From positions 1 through 64,000 of the forward strand of contig NZ_NGKC01000006.1 in NCBI RefSeq assembly GCF_003987655.1: DNA of 64,000 nucleotides. Reading direction: 5' to 3'. Positions 54,485 to 63,845 of the stretch are shown piece by piece. Within the stretch, counting starts at the first letter, position 1. Each line of letters opens with the position of its first letter. This DNA comes from Vagococcus acidifermentans. Its GTDB lineage: Bacteria > Bacillota > Bacilli > Lactobacillales > Vagococcaceae. The position numbers and the translations under genes were made by a program. A model generated the notes under the pieces. It was not told the DNA's origin and made no database searches. It was given only the letters and a program-made list of their open reading frames with translations.

Positions 54485-54544
54485 ATGTTGGCTGGACAAG
54501 TTGCGTTGGCGATGTTGAACTGGTCTTTTGAGGGAGGCGAGTGA
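54485..54544 (+). CDS. Candidate 19-residue peptide in the leader of the membrane cluster
   Basis: ATG 54485 after GAGGG encodes 19 residues ending FEGGE. Its TGA overlaps GTG 54541, which starts a second frame of eight codons (MKAGCYLA) behind GGGAGG. Both lie between a TTGACA element (54439-54444) and the membrane-protein genes, so they may be leader peptides. Support is limited to the ribosome sites. Confidence 0.25.
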   Translation: MLAGQVALAMLNWSFEGGE

Positions 54545-54600
54545 AAGCTGGTTGTTATTTGGCATAAGCTATCCAGGCAAAAATTCTGAATGGAGGAGGC

Positions 54601-55368
54601 ATGCAGTTGGACATCCTGAGAGCAGCGGCTGTTGTGAGTTTGGGTCTTTTTTTTATGATGTTATGTTGCTGGGGAATCCGCCAATTGAAAATAACTCGGC
54701 TCGCTAAACCCTGCAACCGCTCAAATCAATTTCACAGAAAATTTGCACTATTTCAACAAAAAGAACAGGTACGTAACCGTATCATCCTATTGCTCGCTAA
54801 TTTTCTGCTTACCTTGACGGTGCTTTTACTGCTGATGAAAATCAGCAATCTCTCGCAAAAGCAATGCGAGGTTTATGCCAAACTGTCACAGACCCGCGGG
54901 CTGAGTGATGAGCTGGCGACTGTCTATGATGAGTTGGCTGTTGTGGCAACTTCCGAAAGTTATCAAAAGGAAAAACACCGTGCAAGAAAAATTGAGGATT
55001 ACAACTGGCCCGATCTGTTCAGCGAAAGCGGGGCAGAACAGGTCAAAGCGGAAATAGAGCGGGATTTGTCAGAAAAATTTGCGGAACCGCTCGGTGCTTC
55101 AGCAGTTAATTTGGAAAAAAATAACGCACAAAAAAAAGTTGCCGTTGAAATTATCCGTCAGTTTGATGAAACCTTTGAAGAGCAGGCAGCGGATCATGTC
55201 ATGTCGCCGATTCTTGAGAGCTTTTCAAAAGTCAAGGTTGTTCATCAAGTGCAAGTGATAGAAAAAAATCACGCAGCGAAAGAAGTGAATCGGCTCATCT
55301 ATTTAAAGGACAGCAAAAACAATGCGTTTGTGCTTTCCGAAGAAAAAGTTGTTCCCGGTAAAGGCTGA
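54601..55368 (+). CDS. Two-TM membrane protein of unknown function (cluster gene 1)
   Basis: About 255 aa. Two hydrophobic segments (about 8-25 and 62-80) separated by a basic stretch that contains HRKFALFQQKEQV. The rest is charged and partly helical, with VYDEL, IEDYNWPDL and KVVHQVQVIEK. The next gene encodes a protein with the same plan and the same short motifs, so the two are diverged duplicates. I do not recognise a family. The start is unclear: GGAGGAGG ends one base before ATG 54601, so TTG 54607 (MDILRAA) is the more usual distance. Likely part of a cell-envelope complex with the coiled-coil protein two genes on. Confidence 0.7.
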   Translation: MQLDILRAAAVVSLGLFFMMLCCWGIRQLKITRLAKPCNRSNQFHRKFALFQQKEQVRNRIILLLANFLLTLTVLLLLMKISNLSQKQCEVYAKLSQTRGLSDELATVYDELAVVATSESYQKEKHRARKIEDYNWPDLFSESGAEQVKAEIERDLSEKFAEPLGASAVNLEKNNAQKKVAVEIIRQFDETFEEQAADHVMSPILESFSKVKVVHQVQVIEKNHAAKEVNRLIYLKDSKNNAFVLSEEKVVPGKG

Positions 55369-55577
55369 CCGCCGGCTTTTACTACACGTGCCATCTTGAT
55401 TGCCGTTTAAAATCATAAACTTATATCTTTTTTCATTATTTTGAAAAAAACATTATGAATCAGATGAGTCAATCAAGTATATAATTTCTAATACAGACAG
55501 TTTCAAGTGATATGCTTTGAATTGATAACATTATCGGGCAGTTTTCACTGAAGAAGGTTGTGAAGGGAGGCAAACGA

Positions 55578-56312
55578 TTGGTTATTATCAACTGGGTTTC
55601 GACCGGTCTTATTGTCATTATATTTCTAGTGATTTTTTATTGTCTATTCCAAATACTGCGTGTTTCTTATATTCGCGCTGACAGAACAGCATCACAAACA
55701 TTTCAAAAAAAACTGGCATTATTTCGTATGCGGACACACCAGAAAATAGTCCATTATCTGGTGTTTATCAATACTGTTATGGGGATTGTTCTGCTGTTGG
55801 TACTCTATTCTTTTTTCCATCTTAATGACCAGCGGCAAGCGCTCCAGAAAAAAGTCGCTGACTACGAGGAAACGACCGTTGCATTAAAACAGAAGAGTGA
55901 CGTGTTGTATGATGAGTTGATGTTTGAAGACTACCCGTATGCAGGTGTCAGCCTGGCAGACTACCCATGGGAGGAACTGATGGTGGAGGAAAAACAAGTC
56001 GAATCCAAAGCCAAAATATCCGGCATGCTGTGTCGTGATCTGGAACCTTATCTAGGGAAAATCAGCGCTTTGTTGTCGGTAAACCAGAAAAAAGGGGAAG
56101 TTTCATTATCTGTGATTGAAAATTCCGGCGACGAGTTTTGGCAAGGCAAAAAAGTTTCCCAAAATATTGAGCAGTTTTTGAATGAAATCACTGATGTCAA
56201 GCTAGTTTCACAAGTGGAGATGATAGCGAAACAGACTGACAAAAAAAATCAGACAAGCAGCAACACCTATGTTCGCAATGATGAAACAAGTCAATTGGAA
56301 CAGGTTCACTAG
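55578..56312 (+). CDS. Two-TM membrane protein, paralogue of cluster gene 1
   Basis: About 244 aa, same layout: TM1 near 5-27, basic loop with QKKLALFRMR, TM2 near 62-82, then a charged domain. Shared motifs with the previous gene are KKLALF, LYDEL, LADYPWEEL and VKLVSQVEMIAK. TTG 55578 lies seven bases after GGGAGG; GTG 55560 would place that site inside the gene. No known family. About 200 bases separate the two paralogues, with no clear terminator. Confidence 0.7.
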   Translation: MVIINWVSTGLIVIIFLVIFYCLFQILRVSYIRADRTASQTFQKKLALFRMRTHQKIVHYLVFINTVMGIVLLLVLYSFFHLNDQRQALQKKVADYEETTVALKQKSDVLYDELMFEDYPYAGVSLADYPWEELMVEEKQVESKAKISGMLCRDLEPYLGKISALLSVNQKKGEVSLSVIENSGDEFWQGKKVSQNIEQFLNEITDVKLVSQVEMIAKQTDKKNQTSSNTYVRNDETSQLEQVH

Positions 56313-56329
56313 ATAAAGGAGGAGAAGTG

Positions 56330-58015
56330 ATGGGCAAAGAGAAAAGGGGCTGGTTTTTCTCAAAAAGCATATTGGATGAAATAGATGCGATTCCGGATGA
56401 TGAGTTATTTGATGAGGACGACGAGGCGTCTTATGCGGTAAGTACGGCGGATAAACAGCTGGAGACTGCCCATTTGCACCAGACAATCGATTCATTGGAA
56501 AGTCAGAATCAAAGCTTGATTGCACAAATTGAAGAAGAGCGGGACCAGGCGCAAAAAGATATTGCGATGCTTCAGCTTGATATGAAAAAAAGTTATGCAC
56601 AAAAGCTTGAAACAGTCGTCCAACAGCATGAACAAAAGTTATATGATGTAAAAAACAGCAATCGTGAACTAAAGCAATTGCTTGAATCTAGCCGGCAGCA
56701 GTTGAACAGTCTGAAGCAGCGTCTGGAGCACAGCGGCACATTAGGTGAAGAAGAAGTCAACGCACTAAAACAGGAAAACGCAATGCTGCAAAGAAGTGTG
56801 AACGAGTACGAGCGCTCCCTTGCACAGATTATCGACAAAGAGAAAGCTGTCAAAAACGAATTCACCAACGAATTAAATGCTTTGAGACACGAAAATGAAC
56901 AGCTGAGGTCTGATATCCGTACACAAGAAGCGGCAGTACAGACGATTGAAGCATCGTACCAAGACAAATTAGCCCATCTGGAAGCAGCATATTCAGTTGA
57001 ACATGAACAGTTCAACCGGTTTGAGGCAGAAAGACAAGCCTACCAAAAAAATCTGCAAATTGAGCAAAACAAAGTTGAAAACTACAAGGAACAGCTGGAA
57101 GTATTGTTGGCTGCACAACAAAAAAACGATGCGCTGGTTGCAGCGCTGGAGTCACAGCTGGTTGAGCAGGCCAACAGTCATGAACAAGCAAGAATCAGTC
57201 TGACTGAAGAAGCACACCGATTGCAGCGGCAAGTCTCTGAACTGGAACAAGCGCAGGCTGACAGCCAAAAAATGGGCGAAAAGAACGAGGCCGTGTTCGA
57301 CCAGTTCAGACAAGAAAAAGCCGTCCTGCAAAAGCAGTTGGCAGATGCCGAGGCTGAGGTAAGTCAGCTGACAAAACAACTGGCTGAAACTGCCGGATTA
57401 AAAACCGAAATGCACCAACTGGCAGCTGAAAAAGATTGTTTAAACAGACAGCTGGCCGAACAGCAACGTGAGCAGGCACAATTGCAAGAGCGCCTGACAC
57501 AATCAGCCCGCGACTCGCAACATACAGAGCAGCTGATACGTGATCTGGCAGCCGCCCAGACCGACGTGGAACAGCTGACTGCACAACTGTCAAATGCCCA
57601 TGCTGTTCACGAACATCTGACCAGCGTTATCGCCCAAAAAGAAGAGGAATTATCCGCGTACCAACAAAGATCTGAGGAAGCTCTGGCAGAAAAAACACGG
57701 GAGGCAGCTGCCTTGTCCGCTCAAGTGGCTCATTTGTCCGAGCACCCTTACGGCGATTTACGTTCGGAAATGACGCGGGCGCAAGAAGAAATCGGCGAAG
57801 TGCTGATTTCAGCTAAACAACAGGCAAAAAGAACTGTCAGCGATGCTGAAAAAGAAGCCGAAAGAATCATCAGCACCGCAAAGCTCGAATTGCTGAGCAT
57901 TCGCGGAAAAGCAAAACAGATTTTTGACAGAATCAGCGAGTCAGAACAGAGCGTTGCTGCGATTTATGCAGATATGCAAGAAAAAATCGCTGACTTGACT
58001 AAACACTGTTCCTAG
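56330..58015 (+). CDS. Long coiled-coil protein with DivIVA-like C-terminus
   Basis: Of 561 aa. No signal or membrane segment; short acidic N-terminus (DEIDAIPDDELFDEDDE), then about 420 residues of heptad-rich coiled coil, then a C-terminal part (474-561) with EIGEVLISAKQQAKRTVSDAEKEAERII that resembles the helical tail of DivIVA-type polar scaffolds. The N-terminal membrane-targeting part of DivIVA is absent. AAAGGAGGAG supports ATG 56330. Begins 17 bases after the second two-TM gene, so they are probably translated together. A cytoplasmic scaffold anchored through the two membrane proteins is an attractive but untested reading. Confidence 0.75.
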   Translation: MGKEKRGWFFSKSILDEIDAIPDDELFDEDDEASYAVSTADKQLETAHLHQTIDSLESQNQSLIAQIEEERDQAQKDIAMLQLDMKKSYAQKLETVVQQHEQKLYDVKNSNRELKQLLESSRQQLNSLKQRLEHSGTLGEEEVNALKQENAMLQRSVNEYERSLAQIIDKEKAVKNEFTNELNALRHENEQLRSDIRTQEAAVQTIEASYQDKLAHLEAAYSVEHEQFNRFEAERQAYQKNLQIEQNKVENYKEQLEVLLAAQQKNDALVAALESQLVEQANSHEQARISLTEEAHRLQRQVSELEQAQADSQKMGEKNEAVFDQFRQEKAVLQKQLADAEAEVSQLTKQLAETAGLKTEMHQLAAEKDCLNRQLAEQQREQAQLQERLTQSARDSQHTEQLIRDLAAAQTDVEQLTAQLSNAHAVHEHLTSVIAQKEEELSAYQQRSEEALAEKTREAAALSAQVAHLSEHPYGDLRSEMTRAQEEIGEVLISAKQQAKRTVSDAEKEAERIISTAKLELLSIRGKAKQIFDRISESEQSVAAIYADMQEKIADLTKHCS

Positions 58016-58033
58016 ATAAAAAATCTGCTGATA

Positions 58034-58083
58034 AAAAAACAAGATACTCGTCCGGCGGTCGTTTGGCAGGTATCTTGTTTTTT
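58034..58083 (+). terminator. Terminator of the membrane/coiled-coil cluster
   Basis: AAAAAACAAGATAC pairs with GTATCTTGTTTTTT around a GC-rich loop of about 22 bases. Confidence 0.88.
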
Positions 58084-58331
58084 TCGGCGTGAGCCTGCGG
58101 GAGTTGTTCTACTGCCGGCGGAGTCAAAAATAGACAAATAATCTGCCCAATTTAATAAATAGCACATGATTCGTTGAAATTAGTAAGCGTTTTATTTTTT
58201 TTCTGGTAAAATAAAGCTATAAGCTTATCGAACGACCGCTTAACAGCCAGTTATAAAAAGCCGACGTTTTAAGAAAAGGAGTGGCACGTATTAACAATTG
58301 ACGAAATTATATAATTTAGGAGGAAGAAGGT
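58084..58331 (+). promoter_or_regulatory. pckA upstream region with a cre-like site
   Basis: At 58182-58195 AGTAAGCGTTTTAT resembles the catabolite-responsive element (TGTAANCGNTNNCA) with mismatches at the two ends. A TAAAAT -10-like hexamer follows about ten bases on (near 58206). CcpA control of a gluconeogenic gene would make sense, but the match is partial. GGAGGAAGAAGG precedes the gene. Confidence 0.4.
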
Positions 58332-59981
58332 ATGAGTTCAATTGATCGATTTTCAATAACAGACCTTGTTAAAAAAAATCCGCAATTATCAGAGTTCAAA
58401 GCAATTATTGAAAGTGTTTTTTATGAAAACCACGTACAACCAGTCAACAGTTTGAAAGAGGCATACCAGTTGGCAGCTGAATCACCAGGAACGATTGTGA
58501 CCGATATCCCTGTTTATCAGCCAGAGAAACTGGACATTCCGGCAGATGCCAAAGTACTGGTTGACAATTGTGGCGAGATTGTCGGCAGAACAGCCGCCGC
58601 ACGGAGACTGATGAATCAGGACACCATCGACAGAAAAAAGTATGCCGCACTCTTAAGGGAAGCTGTTTATGTGTCACGTGACCGCACATTCTATCGTAGT
58701 CAAGCAGTGGTGGGATTGGATGAAGAGTTTATGGTCAAGGCCAACATCATGGTATCGGAAGGCTATGAATCGTTATTATATTCTTATTTGCTTAATTTCC
58801 AGATAGTCAATCACTCGTGGCGTGACAGGTACCGTCAGTCAAAAGCGTATCCTGAAACGGATTTGTTTTTATTTGTTGATCCTGAATGGCGGCACCCGGA
58901 ATTTCCACAGGGCCTGGCTCTATTCGATCCGGATCATAATGTGGCGGCTGTTCTCGGCTTGCGTTATTTTGGCGAAATCAAGAAAGCCACCTTGACGATG
59001 GCGTGGACGATCGCGCACCGCAGCGGCTTTGTCTCTTGTCATGGCGGCATGAAACAGTTTCAGCTGCCTGATGACCGGACATATACGATGGCGGCATTTG
59101 GTTTATCCGGTTCAGGCAAATCGACCATTACGCTGTCGAACCACGGAAACAAATACCCGATCAAGGTGTTGCATGATGATGCGTTTGTCGTTTCCCATGA
59201 TGACGGCTCGTCCATAGCTTTAGAGCCGGCTTACTTTGACAAGACACAGGATTACCCGATGACGTCAGAAGCCGTGAAGTATTTTCTGACTGTACAAAAT
59301 GTCGGCGTAACACTGGATGATGACGGCAGAAAAGTACTGGTGACAGAGGATATCCGCAACGGCAACGGCAGAACAGTGAAATCTTTCTTTTCGACTCCGA
59401 ACCGGGTGAATAAATTGTCGGAAAAAATTAATGCGGTCTTTTGGATAATGAAAGATGACAGCTTGCCGCCGCTGGTGAAAATCAATGATCCGGTGACCGC
59501 CGCAGTGTTTGGTGCAACGCTGGCAACTAAACGGACGACAGCTGAAAACGTCAGCCCCGATGTTGACCTGAAAAGTCTTGTGATTGAACCTTTTGCCAAT
59601 CCGTTTCGCGTGTATCCGCTGGCGGAAGACTATGAGGCATTTAAACAGCTGTTTTTCACACACAAAACAGACTGTTACATTTTGAACACAGATCATTTTA
59701 ACGGGAAAAAAGTCACCCCTCAAATTACATTGGGCAGTATTGAAGCGGTCGTGGAAGGGCGCGCGTCATTTGAACAAATGGGAGATATGGAAGACTTGTC
59801 CTATTTAGTTGTGCCTGAGTACCAGCCTGACTTTAATGATGCTGCATATGTTGAAAAAATTAAACAACGATTAGCTGTCAGACGCCAGCACATTTTAGCG
59901 AACCAGCAGGAAGCAAGTGGCTTTAACGCCCTGCCTTCAGAAGCGGTTGAAGTTTTAGACAAGTTAATCCAATCATTGTAG
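58332..59981 (+). CDS. pckA: Phosphoenolpyruvate carboxykinase (ATP type)
   Basis: Of 549 aa. Interconverts oxaloacetate plus ATP with PEP, CO2 and ADP. P-loop GLSGSGKST (257-265) in FGLSGSGKSTITLSNH, metal-binding HDDAFVV after it, and RYFGEIKKATLTMAWT before it, as in ATP-dependent enzymes; typical length. The P-loop reads SGSGKS where most have SGTGKT. Monocistronic with its own terminator. Confidence 0.93.
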   Translation: MSSIDRFSITDLVKKNPQLSEFKAIIESVFYENHVQPVNSLKEAYQLAAESPGTIVTDIPVYQPEKLDIPADAKVLVDNCGEIVGRTAAARRLMNQDTIDRKKYAALLREAVYVSRDRTFYRSQAVVGLDEEFMVKANIMVSEGYESLLYSYLLNFQIVNHSWRDRYRQSKAYPETDLFLFVDPEWRHPEFPQGLALFDPDHNVAAVLGLRYFGEIKKATLTMAWTIAHRSGFVSCHGGMKQFQLPDDRTYTMAAFGLSGSGKSTITLSNHGNKYPIKVLHDDAFVVSHDDGSSIALEPAYFDKTQDYPMTSEAVKYFLTVQNVGVTLDDDGRKVLVTEDIRNGNGRTVKSFFSTPNRVNKLSEKINAVFWIMKDDSLPPLVKINDPVTAAVFGATLATKRTTAENVSPDVDLKSLVIEPFANPFRVYPLAEDYEAFKQLFFTHKTDCYILNTDHFNGKKVTPQITLGSIEAVVEGRASFEQMGDMEDLSYLVVPEYQPDFNDAAYVEKIKQRLAVRRQHILANQQEASGFNALPSEAVEVLDKLIQSL

Positions 59982-59995
59982 ATTAAGCTGATTAG

Positions 59996-60033
59996 ACACT
60001 GACGAAGGTGATGTTTTCGTCAGTGTTTTTTTT
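59996..60033 (+). terminator. Terminator of pckA
   Basis: ACACTGACGAA/TTCGTCAGTGT stem with an eight-base loop, then nine T. Confidence 0.92.
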
Positions 60034-60708
60034 CATGACAAAGGCCGGATATGGTTAATAGTTATAATAAATATACATATATCGTTAATAACGGTTGTAA
60101 TTATCGTAAAACTTTTGACTGAGAGGAAAAAATGAATATAATATAACTGAATGTATGATAAAAAAACAAAAAAATAAGTTAAATGAGAAGGTTTAAAGAA
60201 CAGGTAATGAAATAACGCTTTTTAAATATTTTTTGATTTAAAAAAAAAATAATTAAAAATTTTGACAGAAGACGATGCTATAATTTTGCTACAGATCACT
60301 GGTTTTTTGAATGAAACGCCAAAAATTTAAAAAACGTTTTCTTTAAAAATGAATATTATATTTATAACAATCATCAGTATTAAAATAGTTTTGTTTTATT
60401 GTATAAAAAAACAGACATCTTCACTAAAACCGGCACAATATAATGTTGAATGTCTGACTTTATTGATGACTGAGATGAAATCAATTTTGGGGAATTGATT
60501 ATAAAGTTATGTTTAGCAGACGAACTTCAACTGCACATATCATTTTCAGTTATCTGTTCAAGGAAGGATTAATTAGGGAGATATCCTTTCTTAATAGCAG
60601 TACATTCGACCAGACACAGCGACGTCTGGATTTGCCTTCTTATGACGAAGGAAAAGGTCATTGGGATATTGATGATTGGTAATGTAAGTGAGAGTGGTGA
60701 AAGAATAA
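60034..60708. other. Very AT-rich upstream region of the Mga-like regulator
   Basis: No gene. A promoter candidate TTGACT (60115-60120), 16 bases, TATAAT (60137-60142) is the best of several; another TATAAT lies near 60279 after a TTGACA with too short a spacer. CCAGAC/GTCTGG (60610-60629) and CCTTC/GAAGG form small hairpins close to the gene. The low GC content differs clearly from the flanking coding DNA, as often seen at Mga-type regulators and acquired DNA. Confidence 0.5.
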
Positions 60709-62148
60709 ATGTTTGTCGAATTTTTAGAGAAAAAAGAGTCAAGAAAACTGCGGCTGCTGCGTTATTTAGAAGAGCAGCCTGCAATGTTGGCAATCAAGGA
60801 CACAATCATGTCGGAATTAGGGCTGTCGACATTTCTTCTGAACAAAACGCTGGAAGAATTGTCTGAGGATTTCAAACAGCTCGGGTTGTGTACACGCATA
60901 TCAATAAATGAGGATTACCGTTCAGTTCAGTTGGAAGAATCCAGCAGAATTGATGCCAATGTACTTGAAAATCTGTATATTAGACGGTCAATGGGCTTTT
61001 CCATGGTTTCAACAATTCTTTTTGGCAGATTCGATTCAGTGGAAAAGTACGCAAATGACAACTTTATCAGTTATCCGGTTGTCTATAAAAAATTGAAAGT
61101 ATATAGAAAAGAACTTGGCAAGTTGGGAATCACTGTTAACAGAGAATTCTTAATAGAAGGCTGTGAGCAAAGTATCCGAAAATACTTTTTATGGTTATTT
61201 TCAGCTGTTTATGAAGATGACTATTCTTATTATCCGGCCTCGGTTTTAAAAGCAGCTGAGGAGTTGTGCCAGATTATTTTCAGGTATATCAAACAAACGA
61301 TTCCCCTGTCGTCCAGAAGAGACTTGAAACATTTCATTTCACTTTCGTTGCTGCGCATGCAGCAAGGTTTTTTTCTGGAAAAAACGGACGAAAACAAATT
61401 GCTGCGGGATTTTGAGTCGTACGATATTTTCGTTAGTCTTGATCAATGGTTCACCAGCAAAAATTATCGTTTTACCGAAGAGCAGAAAAACGTGGAAGTC
61501 TCTGAACTCATGTTTTTTCTGGTTGCACTCGACACCTTCCCAAAATCGTGGTTGTCGGATGTGGTCACCTCGGACTTGATAAAGGAAATGAATCAGGCGT
61601 TTATCAAAGGAGTAAGTCGTGAATTTTCTGTCAGTGCAGCAGAAAAACAACGGTTAAATGAAGAATGCAACCTCGTCCATTATCAGGCGTTAAATTTTTC
61701 ATTTGAAGTCAATCGGATGCTGAAAGAGTACGATGTGGCTTATTTTCTGGAAGTTTTCCCTGAATTTGTTGATTTTTCCAAAAAATTTATCTCGAATCAG
61801 AAGAATAATACTATCATCTGGGAGTTAAGAGAGGTATTGTTCCTGAAATACTTGCTGATTTTAATCAATATCCTGTCTTTAAAAGACAGTTTGCCGCCGA
61901 TTTATATTTATGTCGATTTTTCATACGGTCGTCTATACAATGAATTGATTCAAAAAGAGATAAAGAAAATCAACGATTTAAATATTATTTTTGATACGCA
62001 TGTTACGAGGCGCACCAATCTTATTTTGTCAGACCGGAACTTTCAAACAAGTGTTTCCGCTGAAAAAATAATCTGGATATCCCCTCCGCGAGTGACAGAC
62101 TGGTCGCACTTCAATGAAAAAATACTCGAAATACGCAAGCGCACATGA
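60709..62148 (+). CDS. Mga-like transcriptional regulator
   Basis: Of 479 aa. Two N-terminal DNA-binding helices-turn-helices (about 20-65 and 85-140, the second with VVYKKLKVYRKELGKLGITV), a central PRD-like region, and a C-terminal EIIB-like part (SLPPIYIYVDFSYGRLYNELI). Streptococcal and enterococcal Mga/AtxA relatives control surface and metabolic genes and are phosphorylated by the PTS (known). Target unknown; neither neighbour is an obvious one. The start has only a weak site (GAGAGTGGTGAAAG). Confidence 0.85.
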   Translation: MFVEFLEKKESRKLRLLRYLEEQPAMLAIKDTIMSELGLSTFLLNKTLEELSEDFKQLGLCTRISINEDYRSVQLEESSRIDANVLENLYIRRSMGFSMVSTILFGRFDSVEKYANDNFISYPVVYKKLKVYRKELGKLGITVNREFLIEGCEQSIRKYFLWLFSAVYEDDYSYYPASVLKAAEELCQIIFRYIKQTIPLSSRRDLKHFISLSLLRMQQGFFLEKTDENKLLRDFESYDIFVSLDQWFTSKNYRFTEEQKNVEVSELMFFLVALDTFPKSWLSDVVTSDLIKEMNQAFIKGVSREFSVSAAEKQRLNEECNLVHYQALNFSFEVNRMLKEYDVAYFLEVFPEFVDFSKKFISNQKNNTIIWELREVLFLKYLLILINILSLKDSLPPIYIYVDFSYGRLYNELIQKEIKKINDLNIIFDTHVTRRTNLILSDRNFQTSVSAEKIIWISPPRVTDWSHFNEKILEIRKRT

Positions 62149-62185
62149 TTGTTTATGATGGTGTGTGAGTCAAAATATCACTGAC

Positions 62186-62226
62186 AGCTTCATCCCAATT
62201 TCGTATTGGGATGAAGCTTTTTTTCT
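62186..62226 (+). terminator. Terminator of the Mga-like gene
   Basis: A perfect 14-bp stem (AGCTTCATCCCAAT) with a five-base loop and eight T. Confidence 0.93.
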
Positions 62227-62714
62227 ATACCGATTTATTTGCCGGTAGTTGGGGTTGACTAAATCTAATAAAATAACGAATAAAATTATATTTATATAAA
62301 CGAACACACATTATGTTATCATTATCCGTTATGTTATTAGCATAAACAATACATGGAAATCACATATAAATGCCTTTTATATTAAGTTTTTGCCATTTAA
62401 GCCCGTTTGCACATGGATAGGAAAAATGTGAATGTTTAATCAATCACAAATGACTGGATTTTTAAATAAATAACATTTAGTATGGTCTCCGTAGAAACGT
62501 GCTGCCACTGGCTGCATGCGAGATAGGAAAGTCGCTGAAGGAAAAATGGTCTGCAGCAATACTGGTTAAAACTTGTGCAACATGAGAAGTGTTTAACAGG
62601 AAGCTTCTTTGTTCCAGCAAGTTTTTTAATAAATGGGGATAAAGACTGTATTAGGGGCATAATTTATGCGCCATGTTGGGAAAAAATTTTATTTGTATAA
62701 GGGAGAGATACACT
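62227..62714 (+). promoter_or_regulatory. Leader region of the M20 peptidase gene
   Basis: No gene. An AT-rich first half is followed from about 62475 by more structured sequence. A terminator-like element at 62569-62626 has AAACTTG/CAAGTTT outer arms, an inner AACAGGAAG/CTTCTTTGTT hairpin and six T. A palindrome GCATAA-TTTATGC-type element (62657-62669) sits 45 bases before the gene. Together these suggest attenuation, but no named riboswitch or T-box motif was found. Confidence 0.4.
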
Positions 62715-63836
62715 ATGAAGAGAGAAAGACTAGTAGAGACGTTTAAAACAATGGTACAGATTGACTCGCAGTCTGGCGAAGAAGGTGCTATGCATGAGTT
62801 TTTGACAGACAAGTTCAAACAGCTTGGTCTGACAGTCAAAGAAGACGATTCCATGCTGAGTACAGGGCTTGGGGCAAACAATTTGGTTGCCACCCTGGCT
62901 GGCACTAATACTGCCAAAGAGCCGATTTTCTTTTCTGCCCATACAGACACTGTTTCACCGGGGAACGGTATCAAAGTAGTTGAGCGGGACGGAGTGCTCT
63001 ATTCTGACGGCACAACTATTCTAGGTGCCGATGACAAAGCAGGCATTGCCATCATGCTTGAAGCGATTGAGACAATCATTGAAGAAGAGCTTCCAACTGG
63101 CAAAGTTGAGTTTGTATTGTCGCCAGGGGAAGAAATCGGATTGGTCGGCTCAAGTGCCATGTCTATGGATTTAATCGAGAGCAGGGTCGGTTATGTGCTG
63201 GACAATGCGGGACCAGTCGGCAGTGCGATCATTGCCAGCCCGACACTGTACATGTATGATGTGACAATTACCGGGAAAGCAGCACATGCCGGGTTGGAGC
63301 CTGAAAAAGGCGTGTCAGCAATGGCTGTTTTGGCACAGGCGCTGCCGCACATTCAAACAGGCCGGATTGACGCAGAAACAACGGCGAACATCGGCGTGAT
63401 TTCAGGCGGACAGGCAACCAACGTCGTCATGGATGAAGCAGTACTGAAAGGCGAGGTACGTTCGATTTCCAAGGATAAAGCCGATGCGTTGATTAAAGAA
63501 ATGACGCAGGCATTTGAAACGGCAGCCAAGGACAACGGGGCGGAAGTCGCCATCAATGTAGATTTGAAAGCTACCGGCTATCGTATGACAGATGATTTGA
63601 CTGTCATGAAGCTGTTCAGACGTTCAGTCGAAGCGTTGGCGATTGCGCCTAGAACGGAAGTCAGCGGCGGCGGAAGTGACGCAAATGTGTTCAATGCTAA
63701 AGGGAAAGAAGTTGTAAATCTGTCGATTGGGTATGAGGAGATTCACACGACATCCGAATACATTCCGGTGTCGGAAATGGAAAAAGGAGTGGCGCTTGTT
63801 TTAAGGCTGATAGAGCATTCTCCAACAAAGAAATAA
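62715..63836 (+). CDS. M20 family peptidase (PepT-like)
   Basis: Of 373 aa. Zinc-site residues: H in FFSAHTDTV, D in LGADDKAGIA, E-E in LSPGEEIGLVGS, D in VLDNAGP, H near the end in YEEIHTTSEYI. The dimerisation domain follows KAAHAGLEPEKGVSA. Of the PepT-like tripeptidase group. GGGAGAG precedes ATG 62715. It runs into the YitT-family gene ten bases on. Confidence 0.92.
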   Translation: MKRERLVETFKTMVQIDSQSGEEGAMHEFLTDKFKQLGLTVKEDDSMLSTGLGANNLVATLAGTNTAKEPIFFSAHTDTVSPGNGIKVVERDGVLYSDGTTILGADDKAGIAIMLEAIETIIEEELPTGKVEFVLSPGEEIGLVGSSAMSMDLIESRVGYVLDNAGPVGSAIIASPTLYMYDVTITGKAAHAGLEPEKGVSAMAVLAQALPHIQTGRIDAETTANIGVISGGQATNVVMDEAVLKGEVRSISKDKADALIKEMTQAFETAAKDNGAEVAINVDLKATGYRMTDDLTVMKLFRRSVEALAIAPRTEVSGGGSDANVFNAKGKEVVNLSIGYEEIHTTSEYIPVSEMEKGVALVLRLIEHSPTKK

Positions 63837-63845
63837 GGTGTGTAT

